A stretch of DNA of 64,000 nucleotides from DASQMT01 sp963839615 (lineage in GTDB: Bacteria; Actinomycetota; Thermoleophilia; Solirubrobacterales; Solirubrobacteraceae), in assembly GCA_963839615.1 (NCBI GenBank), contig CAWIVY010000010.1, forward strand, positions 620,001 through 684,000, in the 5' to 3' direction. Position numbers and translations under genes: made by a program. A model generated the notes under the pieces. It did no database searches. It was given only the letters and a program-made list of their open reading frames with translations, and was not told the origin of the DNA. Positions 5,890 through 14,474 of the stretch are shown here, one piece after another (positions within the stretch are counted from its first letter, which is position 1; each line of letters begins with the position of its first letter).

Positions 5890-8646
5890 TCAGCGACCGA
5901 CCCGCTTGGTGATCTCGTTCGCCTGCTGGTAGGTCGGCCGGTTGATCCAGTGGATCAGGGGCTGCGTGGCGCCGCCGGTGGGCCGCTGGCGCACGGCGTC
6001 GTAGCACCACTGATCGCCGTCCCTGCCGGCCTCTTTGCAGACCTCGTCGCCGCCGTAGAGCTCCGAGCGCGGCACGTCGAGCGCCGCCTTGAGCGAGCGC
6101 CTCAGCACGCGCCGGCAGGCCTTCCGGCGCCCGCGGCCGCAGAACTCGCGCGCGTAGCGGCCGCGCACGTTGCGGCCCAGCACCGTGCGCAGGTCCTTGC
6201 GCACGAAGCCGTACCAGGAGCCCTGATACGCGGAGCCGAGGTGATCGCCGTGGTTGTTCGGCGGATTGTCGATCTCGAGCGCGGCCTCGAGCTTGTCCAT
6301 CGCCGTCGGGCCGAGCACGGGCTCGAACTGCCGCTCGATCCACAGCGGCCACCAGGCGTCCATCAGCGCGACCGCATCGCTGTGGTCGTAGACGTTGTCG
6401 CGATTGGCGTCCTTGCGCAGCCCGCCCGCCCGGCGCCAGGCGCGCAGCGCGTCGACCGCCGCGCGCAGCCGTGCGTCCTTCGGCTTGCCGATGATCCGCA
6501 GCGCGAGCTTGAGCACCGAGTGGGCGCGCAGGTCGCCCGTGCCCGCCACCTCCATGATGTCGATCAGGCCCGGCAGCGTCAGCTTGCGCTCGCCCTTGAT
6601 CGCCGCCCTCACGCGATCGGACAGCATCTGGGACCGGTAGACCGAGGAGTACGCGTTCGTCTCGGCGGACGCGTAGCCACGTGCCTGCTTGTTGTTCCAG
6701 TTGACGAGGAAGCGCTGGTCGATCACCTGCGGGTGCGCCTCCGGCGGTGTGATGGCGGACTTCCAGGCGGCCGGGTCCCAGCCGCGCCACGCGAAGCGAC
6801 CGGCGACCGGGAGGTCGTGGTCGATCCGCCTGGACCGCACGGGGTTCGCGCCCGAGTTGAAGTAGGAGATCTTCTCGGAGTCGGCGTAGAACCAGTTGAA
6901 CGTGTAGCCGATCTTGCTCGCCGCCTGCCGGAACGACTCCGGCCCGGTGATCGCTGTCGGCGTGTTGAAGTCCATGAAGCCCGCCGCCGAGTCGACCTCG
7001 TGGAAGTAGGTCGAGCGCAGTTTCGTGAAGATCACCGGCTTCCCGCGGATCGTCCCGCGCCCCGCCACGAGCCCCAGCTTGGTGCGCTCGGCGCGCAGCG
7101 TCTGCGAGCCGGCCGGCGTCTGATCCGCCGGCGTCGGCGACCACGAGACGGTCTTCTCGAGCACCTCGATCGGCTCGCACACGCCGCGATAGCGGTAGTG
7201 CGTGTCGTCGCACAGCTTCAGCGCGAACGTGTCGATGTTGTCCTGGCCCGCCGACGTGGCGCTCCAGGCGTAGTCGCGACCGCGGCCGAGCTGGACGTAG
7301 AGGTTGACGCCGATGAAGCTCGCTCCGCGGGCGTCGATCGCCGGGCGGCCCTCGCTGGCGGGGGCGTGCACGTCCTGCTCCATCAGGATCTGCGGGTTGA
7401 AGTAGGCGACCTGCGGCCCCGCGACCATCAGCGGGTGGCCGGAGGCCGACTCGCGCCCCGATACGAGCAGCGCGTTCGAGGCGGTCGCCGGCAGCGCCAT
7501 CAGCCCCCCGAAGGGAGAGCCGGCGCTCGCGCCGGCTCCGCCGCCGCCCTGCGTCGTCGCGACGTCCTGGTAGCGCAGCGAGCCCGGGTCCGGGACCGCG
7601 CGACTGCCCTTGCGCGGGCGCCGGACGGGACGCTGGTACGGGAAGCGCGTCCGGCGCACCGTCACCGGCGCCTCGGGATCCTCCGCCGAGCGGAAGTTGC
7701 GGAACACGCGCTTGCCGCGGCGCTTGCCGAAGCGGGTGCGCAGCGCCTGGCGGATCTCGGCCCACTGCAGCTCGGCGCCGCCGCCCTTGCCGAAGATGCC
7801 CCCGACCAGCGAGGCGGTCGCGATCACGTCGGTCGGCTTCCACGGGTCCGGGCCCTGCGGCCTGCCGATCGCAACGTACTCGCCCGGCAGCTTGGAGGGA
7901 TCGAGCTTCGCCTCCGAGATGTACGCGTTGATGCCGGCGAGGTAGTGCTCCACGTCGCGCTGGATCGTCGCTCCGTCGGGGCCCAGCACGTCGTCGAGCT
8001 GGTCGGCCTGGCGCTGCAGGTCGGCCTCGGTGTACGGAGCGACCTCCCACTGCTCGGCGTCCATCGCCGTGTTCGAGCCGCCGGCGAAGCCGGAGAGCTC
8101 GCCGCGGCCGGCGTGGCGCAGCACGTCCATGAAGAACAGCCGGTCCTCCGCGGCCGCGTAGCCGAGCCCGAACATCGCGCCGTCGCGCGTCGCGCCGTAG
8201 ACGTGCGGAACCCCGAATCCCTTGTCGCGCACGATCGTGACGTCCGCGCGCGGCGAGTAGCGGCGCTCGACGTCGCCGGCGCGCGCGCCGAAGGTCGCGT
8301 CCTTGAAGAACCGGCCCACCTGGTCGGCCGCCAGGCCGGGGGTGGAGTAGACGAGGTCGCCGTACATGCCGAGCTGGTCGCAGCAGTGCGGGACGGTCTT
8401 GCCGGTGCTGAGGAACCCGGCGAGCTCGACGGCGTTGTAGTGGCCGCGGGTGCCCGAGGGCAGGATGTCGCGGAAGCCGCCACCGTCGTCGGTCCCGTAC
8501 GGGAGCGGGTCGGGCCCCGGGTCCGGGACCACGGTCGGGACCGGGACCACTGTCGGGATCGGCAGCTCCGGGACCTGGGCTGCGGCGGATGGCGCGGCGG
8601 CGGCGGTCAGGACGACCGTGGCCGCCAGGAGGGCGGCGACGCGCAT
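5890..8646 (-). CDS. Secreted penicillin acylase-family N-terminal nucleophile hydrolase
   Basis: A 918-residue protein with a Sec-type signal peptide (about residues 1-23). The domain order is that of penicillin G acylase-like enzymes: an alpha chain carrying the TIVRDKGFGVPHVYG and AAEDRLFFMD motifs (about 137-175), a linker that would be removed, then the beta-chain start at the candidate nucleophile Ser390 in ATASNALLVSG. The beta-chain also contains the FIGVNLYVQLGRGRDYAWSA-type segment. Such enzymes mature by autoproteolysis and cleave amide bonds in acylated amines, for example beta-lactams or acyl-homoserine lactones. The specific substrate here is unknown. The linker and N-terminus are Pro- and Arg-rich. 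It is isolated from its neighbours by 46 and 124 bp. Confidence 0.9.
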   Translation of the reverse strand: MRVAALLAATVVLTAAAAPSAAAQVPELPIPTVVPVPTVVPDPGPDPLPYGTDDGGGFRDILPSGTRGHYNAVELAGFLSTGKTVPHCCDQLGMYGDLVYSTPGLAADQVGRFFKDATFGARAGDVERRYSPRADVTIVRDKGFGVPHVYGATRDGAMFGLGYAAAEDRLFFMDVLRHAGRGELSGFAGGSNTAMDAEQWEVAPYTEADLQRQADQLDDVLGPDGATIQRDVEHYLAGINAYISEAKLDPSKLPGEYVAIGRPQGPDPWKPTDVIATASLVGGIFGKGGGAELQWAEIRQALRTRFGKRRGKRVFRNFRSAEDPEAPVTVRRTRFPYQRPVRRPRKGSRAVPDPGSLRYQDVATTQGGGGAGASAGSPFGGLMALPATASNALLVSGRESASGHPLMVAGPQVAYFNPQILMEQDVHAPASEGRPAIDARGASFIGVNLYVQLGRGRDYAWSATSAGQDNIDTFALKLCDDTHYRYRGVCEPIEVLEKTVSWSPTPADQTPAGSQTLRAERTKLGLVAGRGTIRGKPVIFTKLRSTYFHEVDSAAGFMDFNTPTAITGPESFRQAASKIGYTFNWFYADSEKISYFNSGANPVRSRRIDHDLPVAGRFAWRGWDPAAWKSAITPPEAHPQVIDQRFLVNWNNKQARGYASAETNAYSSVYRSQMLSDRVRAAIKGERKLTLPGLIDIMEVAGTGDLRAHSVLKLALRIIGKPKDARLRAAVDALRAWRRAGGLRKDANRDNVYDHSDAVALMDAWWPLWIERQFEPVLGPTAMDKLEAALEIDNPPNNHGDHLGSAYQGSWYGFVRKDLRTVLGRNVRGRYAREFCGRGRRKACRRVLRRSLKAALDVPRSELYGGDEVCKEAGRDGDQWCYDAVRQRPTGGATQPLIHWINRPTYQQANEITKRVGR

Positions 8647-8770
8647 CGGGAGGAAGCTACGCCCGGTGCCGGGTTGATGCGCCGGTAAACGGTCCGGTGC
8701 TCGCCGTCCGGCTGACGGTGTCGTGACACGGAACCGCCCGGTGGGCAGCCTCCCGGCTGTGCTCCGCTAG

Positions 8771-9403
8771 TTACGCATACGCTGGAACGCCGTCGGAGCG
8801 GACGATCCCGATGATCTCCTCCGACGCGCGCTCGAACTCCTCGTCCGAGAGCACGGGCGTGCCCTCGAAGGGAAGCTCGCGGCTGATCTCGAGCCAGGAC
8901 CGGCAGCCGCCATGGTCGTCGCGCACCTTCACAGTGACCGGGCGCGGGATCCGGTACGTGCGCAGCAGCAGCACGTGCAGCGGGTGGCGGCGCTTCCACG
9001 ACAGGCGCTTCTCCGCGTAGTCCGGGGTCCAGACGTAGAACGGTGAGAGCGCGTCGACCGCCCGGCGGTCGGTGACCGTCCAGGCGCCGGCGACCTCGGC
9101 CCAGGCGCGGATGCGGACGCGGTCGGGCTGGGAGATGCCGCCGTCCATCGTCAGCGCGTGCGCCGGCGGCTCCCCGTCGGCCCAGACGCCCTCCTCGAGC
9201 GCGCGGCGCAGCTCGGGCTGGTGGGACTCGCGCACCAGATCGCGGCGCTGGTGGTCGAAGGTCGGGTACAGGAAGAAGCGCTCGTGATCGAGCGAGAAGT
9301 GCTTGTCGGGCTCACGGATCCCACCCTTGCGGAGGGTGACGAGCTGCTCCCCTTCGGCGAGCGCCCGCACAGTGACTGCCCATTCCTTGAAAGCGATCGG
9401 CAT
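8771..9403 (-). CDS. DUF1802 family protein
   Basis: A 210-residue soluble protein beginning MPIAFKEWAVTVRALAEGEQ. It carries the DUF1802 hallmarks: the N-terminal FKEWAVT block, TLRKGGI, and the DHERFFLYPTFDHQRRDLV stretch. No function is established for this family. The ATG at 9403 fits the conserved start; the frame is open further upstream, but the upstream residues do not look conserved. The gap 9404-9600 upstream is less GC-rich than its surroundings and probably holds its promoter; no clear -35/-10 pair could be assigned. Confidence 0.8.
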   Translation of the reverse strand: MPIAFKEWAVTVRALAEGEQLVTLRKGGIREPDKHFSLDHERFFLYPTFDHQRRDLVRESHQPELRRALEEGVWADGEPPAHALTMDGGISQPDRVRIRAWAEVAGAWTVTDRRAVDALSPFYVWTPDYAEKRLSWKRRHPLHVLLLRTYRIPRPVTVKVRDDHGGCRSWLEISRELPFEGTPVLSDEEFERASEEIIGIVRSDGVPAYA

Positions 9404-9600
9404 GCAGAGATGTGGTTCGAGAAGAAAAGAGGGTCCTGCGTACCTACGACCCGCCGGCGCGCAAAGCTGGTGCCCTGCCCTGCGACCTGCGCTTCCACCC
9501 GGAGCGTCTCCACATACTATGCACAACCTCGCCGGATCCCATAATCATCCCGCAAATCAATGACATCGGCTGCCATACAAGCCGCCTTGCCGACGCTACG

Positions 9601-10497
9601 TCAGATCCTGACGCCCGCCAAGCCCTCGGCCGCCTCGAGCACTGCCGCGAAGTCCTGATCGCCCAGCCCGCGGCCCATCGCCGCGGCGTAGAGCTCGTGC
9701 GCGAGCGCCGCCGCCGGGAACGGAGCGCCGGCCGCCTCGCTCTCCGAGAGGCAGATCGAGACGTCCTTGAGCATGTGCTCGAGCCGGAACAGCGGCGTGT
9801 AGTCGTGCTCGAGCATCGGCTCGGCCTTCAGCGTGACCATGTAGGAGGCGCCCGAGCTCGCGCCGAGCACGCTCACGAGGCTCGGCAGGTCGACGCCCGT
9901 CGCCTTGCCGACGACGAGCGCCTGGGCGAGCGTCGCGCAGTTCGTGGCGCCGACCGAGTTGGAGATCACCTTCACGGTCTGGCCCTGCCCGAGGTCGCCG
10001 ACGTGCAGGATCACCTCGCCCATCGCATCGAAGAACGGCCTGGCGCGCGCGACGTCGGCCTCGCTGCCGCCGGCCATGATCGTCAGCGTGCCGTCCTCCG
10101 CCTTGGGCGCGGAGCCCGACACGGGCGCGTCGACGAAAGCCAGACCCCGCTCGGCGAGCGTCGTGCCGATCCGGCGGGCGTCGGCGGGCGCGATCGTCGA
10201 CATGTCGACGAAGAGCGTGCCGGGAGCGGCCCCGTGCACCGCGCCGTCGTCGCCGAGCAGCACCTGCTCGACCTGCGACCCGTCGACGACCATCGTGATC
10301 ACGACCGCGGCCCCCTCGGCCGCCGCGCGCGGCGTCTCCGCCACGCGGCCGCCGTGCTCGGCGACAAAGGCCTCGGCCTTCTCGGCCGTGCGGTTGTAGA
10401 CCGCGACCTCGTGCCCGGCGCGTGCGAGGCACGCGGCCATGCGCGCGCCCATGATCCCCAATCCGACGAACCCGACGGGCTCACCCAAAACCGCCAC
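9601..10497 (-). CDS. NAD(P)-dependent beta-hydroxyacid dehydrogenase (3-hydroxyisobutyrate dehydrogenase family)
   Basis: A 298-residue oxidoreductase of the beta-HAD superfamily. The Rossmann motif is VGFVGLGIMGARMA, the substrate-binding motif is DAPVSGSAPKAEDGTL, and the catalytic Lys lies in GQTVKVISNSVGATN. It oxidises a 3-hydroxyacid or reduces a semialdehyde such as tartronate or methylmalonate semialdehyde; the specific substrate is open. It overlaps hyuB by 17 nt and is the last gene of the hydantoinase operon. The GTG at 10497 is the longest start, but an in-frame TTG at 10488 sits 8 nt after a good GGAGG, so the protein may begin MGEPVGFVG. Confidence 0.85.
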   Translation of the reverse strand: MAVLGEPVGFVGLGIMGARMAACLARAGHEVAVYNRTAEKAEAFVAEHGGRVAETPRAAAEGAAVVITMVVDGSQVEQVLLGDDGAVHGAAPGTLFVDMSTIAPADARRIGTTLAERGLAFVDAPVSGSAPKAEDGTLTIMAGGSEADVARARPFFDAMGEVILHVGDLGQGQTVKVISNSVGATNCATLAQALVVGKATGVDLPSLVSVLGASSGASYMVTLKAEPMLEHDYTPLFRLEHMLKDVSICLSESEAAGAPFPAAALAHELYAAAMGRGLGDQDFAAVLEAAEGLAGVRI

Positions 10498-11950
10498 CTC
10501 CCGGCGTCTCGATCCTCAGTCTCTGGCCGGGCCGCAGGGTACCGCTCGCCTTCGGCGGCAGCTCCTCGCCGTCGAGCAGGTTGCGGCCCCGCGCCCCGGG
10601 CTCGCCGCCGGCGGCGCCCGGAGGCGCGTGGCGGCGCCGCTCGGTGAGCAGCGAGAACGCCATCTCCTCCCGCGCCTCGAGCTCGCGGACCACGCCGTCG
10701 CCGCCGCGGTGGCGCCCGGATCCGCCGGAGCCGCGCCGCACCGCGTAGCGGCGGACGAGCAGCGGGAACTCCAGCTCGAGCGCCTCGACCGGCGTGTTGA
10801 GCGTGTTCGACATCGCCACGTGGACGCCGCTGGGGCCGTCGGCGTCCTCGCACGCGCCCTGTCCGCCGCCGAGCGTCTCGTAGTACGTGAAGGCCTGCGA
10901 GCCGAGCGTGAGGTTGTTCATCGTCCCCTGCCCGAGCGCGCGGCCGAAGGCGGCGAGCACGAGGTCGGCGACGCGCGAGGAGGTCTCCACGTTGCCCGCG
11001 ACGACGGCGGCCGGGGCGCGCGCGTTGAGCAGGCTGCCGGCGGGCGCGATCACCTCGATCGGGCGGTAGGCGCCCGCGGTGGGCGGGATGTCGGGGTCGG
11101 TGAGCACGCGCACCGCGAACCAGCACGCGGAGCGCGTGACCGAGAGCGGGCAGTTGAGGTTGCCGCCGTGCTGGGGGGCCGATCCGCTGAAGTCGAGCGT
11201 CAGCCCGTCGCCGCGAACCGTCGCCTCCAGCCGCAGCTCGAGATCGCCCTCGCGTGCCTCGAGCACGTCGCGGGCGTGGCGCGTGCCGTCGGACAGCGCG
11301 GCGAGGCAGGCGCGCATGCGGCGCTCGGAGTAGTCGATCGTCTCGTCCATCGCGGCCTGCAGTCCGCCGCGGCCGTGCAGCTCGCGCATCCGCTCGACGC
11401 CCGTCCGGTTGGCGGCGAGCTGCGCGCGCAGGTCGGCGCGGCGTTGCGCGGGCTGGCGCATCTGGGCGACGAGCTCGTCGATCGCGGCCGCATCGAGCCG
11501 CCGCGGCGCGATCACGACGCCCTCGTCGGCGAGCGTGGACGAGTCCGCGGGCATCGAGCCGGGCGTCGGCCCGCCGACGTCGGCGTGGTGCGCGCGGTTG
11601 ACGGCGAAGCCCAGGTGGGTGCCGTCGGCGGCGAAGGCCGGGGTGATCACGGTGATGTCGGGCAGGTGGGTGCCGCCGCGATAGGGGTCGTTGAGCACCC
11701 AGGCGACGTCCGGCGCGTGCTCCTCTCCGGCCACGGCCTCGACCGCCGCGGGCATCGCGCCGAGATGCACGGGGATGTGCTCGGCCTGCATCACCATCCG
11801 GCCGGCCGGGTCGAACAGCGCGCACGACGCGTCCCGCCGCTCCTTGATGTTCGCCGAGTGCGCCGAGCGGATCAGCACGGCGCCCATCTCCTCGCAGGCC
11901 GCGCGCAGCGCGCCGGAGACGACCCGAAGGGTGACGGGATCAACGCTCAC
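10481..11950 (-). CDS. Hydantoinase B/oxoprolinase family protein (HyuB-like)
   Basis: A 489-residue subunit of the ATP-dependent N-methylhydantoinase, acetophenone carboxylase or 5-oxoprolinase type. Family landmarks are VSGALRAACEEMG at the N-terminus, DPYRGGTHLPDIT, NRAHHADVGG with clustered histidines, and a glycine-rich tail ending ETPGGGGFG. It works with the HyuA ATPase encoded immediately upstream (4-nt GTGA overlap). Together they hydrolyse a cyclic amide or carboxylate a ketone at the cost of ATP; substrate is not deducible. Because hyuA is interrupted by frame changes, this subunit may be an orphan if those are real. Confidence 0.9.
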   Translation of the reverse strand: MSVDPVTLRVVSGALRAACEEMGAVLIRSAHSANIKERRDASCALFDPAGRMVMQAEHIPVHLGAMPAAVEAVAGEEHAPDVAWVLNDPYRGGTHLPDITVITPAFAADGTHLGFAVNRAHHADVGGPTPGSMPADSSTLADEGVVIAPRRLDAAAIDELVAQMRQPAQRRADLRAQLAANRTGVERMRELHGRGGLQAAMDETIDYSERRMRACLAALSDGTRHARDVLEAREGDLELRLEATVRGDGLTLDFSGSAPQHGGNLNCPLSVTRSACWFAVRVLTDPDIPPTAGAYRPIEVIAPAGSLLNARAPAAVVAGNVETSSRVADLVLAAFGRALGQGTMNNLTLGSQAFTYYETLGGGQGACEDADGPSGVHVAMSNTLNTPVEALELEFPLLVRRYAVRRGSGGSGRHRGGDGVVRELEAREEMAFSLLTERRRHAPPGAAGGEPGARGRNLLDGEELPPKASGTLRPGQRLRIETPGGGGFG

Positions 11951-13911
11951 GCGCGCTCCAGCCGGATCGTGCCGGAGGGCTCGACGCGGCCGGCCCAGCC
12001 AGGCGGCACGGCGAGGGTCGCCTCGGGCAGCTCGCAGATCGCGGGCCCGGACAGCTCCGTGCCGGGGTCGGGCTCGCCCGTGAGCACCGCGGCCTCGTGC
12101 TCCTCGGCGCCGAACCAGGCGCGCCGGGACGATCGCTCCGCGCCGCTGCCGGCGGCGCCCGCCGCGGCCGCGTCGATGCGCGGGCCGGGATCGGTGGCGG
12201 TCACGCGCAGCGTCACGAGCTCGACCTCGCCGTCCTCGTCGCGGTAGCCGTACGCGCGCTCATGGGCGGCGGCGAACGCCTCGCGCAGCGCGTCCGGCTC
12301 GGGCTCCTCGCCGCAGTCGACGGCGAGCTCGAACGACTGCCCGCGGTAGCGCAGCTCGGCGGTGACGCGCTTCGCGCCGGGGCCGGCGCGCTCGCCGAGC
12401 GCGGCGATCTCGTCCCGCAGCGCCGCGGCGGTGAGCGCGGTTCCCGACAGCAGCACGCTGCGCTGCGCGTCGCGCCGCCGATCGGAGACCACCAGCCCGA
12501 GCGCGGCGAGCACGCCGGACGCGCGCGGGCAGAGGATCCGCGACATGCCGAGCTCCTCGGCGATCGCGGCGGCGTGCAGCGGCCCAGCGCCGCCGAACGC
12601 GAGCAACGCGAGGCCGCGCGGATCGACGCCGCGCTCGACGGTCATCACGCGCAGCGCCCGGATCATCTCGGCGTTCGCCACGCGCCTGATCCCCTCGGCG
12701 CAGGCGAGCGGCTCGAGCTCCAGCTCGCCCGCCAGGCGCTCGATCGCGGCGCGCGGCCGCGTCCGCGTCCAGGGCGATCGCGCCGGCGAGCGGCGCCGTC
12801 GTGCCGAGCAGCCCGAGCATCACGTTCGCGTCCGTCACCGTCGGCTCGGTCCCGCCGTGCCCGTAGGCGGCAGGGCCGGGCCGCGCGCCGGCCGAGCGTG
12901 GCCCGACCCGCAGCGCCCCGCCGGCATCGGGCCAGGCGATCGAGCCGCCGCCGGCGCCGACCGTGTGCAGGTCGAGCATCGGCAGCGCCACCGGGCGACC
13001 GCCGACGAGGCGGCCCGCGGTCTCCCGCGCGGCGCCGTCCTCGATCACGCAGACGTCGCATGACGTGCCGCCCATGTCGAAGCACAGCGCGCCCTCCTCA
13101 CCGGAGGCCAGCGCCGCCCATGCCGCGCCGGCCGCGCCGCCCGCGGGGCCGGAGAGGACGGCCAGGGCCGCGTGGGCGCGGGCCTGGTCGAGCGTGGCCA
13201 GCCCGCCGGAGGACTGCATCACGTCGGGCGCCGGCAGGTCCGCGCCGGCCGCCCGTTCCGCGAGCGCCGTCAGGTAGGAGGCGAGCAGGGGGGAGAGCGC
13301 GGCGTCGAGCTCGGTCGTCGCCGCGCGCTCGAACTCGCGGAACGTGCCGACCACCTCGTGCGAGAGCGAGACGTGCACGCCGGGCAGCCGCTCGCGCAGC
13401 GCCGACGCCGAGCGCCTGCTCGTGCGCCGGGTGGCGGTAGGCGTGCAGCAGGCAGACGGCGACCGCCTCGGGCTCGAGGGCGGCGACGTCGTCCGCGACC
13501 GCGGCCGCATGCTCGAGCGCGCGCAGCACGCCGCCGGGTCCCATCCGCTCGGGCGCGCCGACACGGCGGTCGGGCGGGACGAGCGGCGCCGGATGCGCGG
13601 CGCAGAGGCGATAGAGGTCGGCGCGGGCCTGGCGCCCGAGCTCGACGACGTCCTCGAAACCCTCCGTGGCGACGAGGACGGTGCGTGCGCCGCCGACCCT
13701 CCAGGAGCGCGTTCGTCGCCACCGTCGTGCCGTGCGCGAACGCGCTCACGCGCGCCTCGGAGCCGGCTCGCTCGAGTGCGGCGTCGACCGCGGCTATCAC
13801 GCCCTCGGATTGGTCCTCCGGCGTCGTCGGCGCCTTCGCCGTGACCAGCCGGCCGTCCACGAAGACGACGGCGTCGGTGAACGTGCCTCCGACGTCGACG
13901 CCCAGGAGCAC
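11947..13911 (-). pseudogene. Hydantoinase A/oxoprolinase (HyuA-like) with three apparent frameshifts
   Basis: The HyuA sequence is spread over three frames. The start (GTG 13911, VDVGGTFTDAV, HGTTVATNALLEG) is in one frame. VLVATEGFEDVVELGRQAR continues in a second after a break near 13686-13697. LRERLPGVHVSLSHEV and the CFDMGGTSCDVC ATPase motif are in a third after about 13398-13415. AIERLAGELELEPLACAEG onward, including LLAFGGAGPLHAAA, returns to the first frame after about 12748-12758. Each break is one extra base (or two missing), so the end is again in register and a 653-residue protein can be rebuilt. The normal 4-nt overlap with hyuB is intact. Either three sequencing or assembly insertions or a decaying gene explains this. 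Confidence 0.85.
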
Positions 13912-13912
13912 G

Positions 13913-14341
13913 CTATGCGGCCGCGAGAACCTCTTCGGTCTCGGCGAGATGCTGGTGTGACGGGCAGTAGCCGTTGCGCGGGAGCGGCATTCGCTGGCAC
14001 GGCGTGCCCTTGCGCGTCGTCGCGCGGCATTCGAGCTTCTGGCCGGTGAGCTGCATCACGGCGCTCGGGCGCGAGGCGAGGAAATCGCCCGCGAAGCTCA
14101 GGTAGCGGTCGACGACCCGATAGACGTGGAGCTGCGCGGACATCGGGAAGTACGTCCGGATGTCGTTGAAGAGCGTGCGCGACGGCCGCGCGAAGTAGTG
14201 CCGGTCGGTCGCGAGACGGTGGACCGCCTCCTCACAGGCGCGCAGGACGCGCTCGTGGTTCGTCGGGCCCTCACCCCACAGACGGCCCTCGATGATCTCA
14301 GCCTCGAGCTCCCTGTAGATGGAGCGGCTGATCTGGTACAT
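13913..14341 (-). CDS. Conserved hypothetical protein with C-terminal Cys/His motif
   Basis: A 142-residue protein. The first 90 residues are predicted mostly helical (IYRELEAEIIEGRLWGEG, then VLRACEEAVHRLATD) with no recognised domain. The C-terminal 40 residues hold a compact Cys/His motif, C-x8-C-x9-C-x3-H (CRATTRKGTPCQRMP followed by YCPSHQH), of a type seen in small probable zinc-binding tails. It lies 1 nt upstream of the hyuA start, so it is the promoter-proximal gene of that operon, but its role there is unknown. The ATG start at 14341 opens the MYQISRS N-terminus. Confidence 0.7.
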   Translation of the reverse strand: MYQISRSIYRELEAEIIEGRLWGEGPTNHERVLRACEEAVHRLATDRHYFARPSRTLFNDIRTYFPMSAQLHVYRVVDRYLSFAGDFLASRPSAVMQLTGQKLECRATTRKGTPCQRMPLPRNGYCPSHQHLAETEEVLAAA

Positions 14342-14378
14342 GGCGGTCCCCCTGGTTTCGGCTCATGAAACGCTGAAC

Positions 14379-14403
14379 CGCGGGGTTCGGATCGAACCCC
14401 GCG
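14379..14403. terminator. Perfect 11-bp stem hairpin downstream of nadB
   Basis: CGCGGGGTTCG and CGAACCCCGCG pair perfectly around a 3-nt GAT loop. It lies between the nadB stop (14475) and the next minus-strand start (14341), followed by no T-run, so intrinsic termination is only possible. It could instead be a leader or attenuator hairpin of the Cys-motif/hyu operon. An AT-richer patch at about 14430-14465, between nadB and the hairpin, may carry that operon's promoter. Confidence 0.55.
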
Positions 14404-14474
14404 CGGGGAGGTTTGCGCGCTCCCGTGAAGTCCCAAACGTATCGTATGTTGAGTTGATGTTAAGCGCCGAACGC

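Noticed and set aside
5950..8688. A 912-codon open frame on the plus strand opposite the penicillin acylase gene
   Set aside because: It is the complement of a long GC-rich gene; its composition (Arg, Ala, Val, His rich) has no domain motif, while the minus strand carries signal peptide and catalytic motifs.
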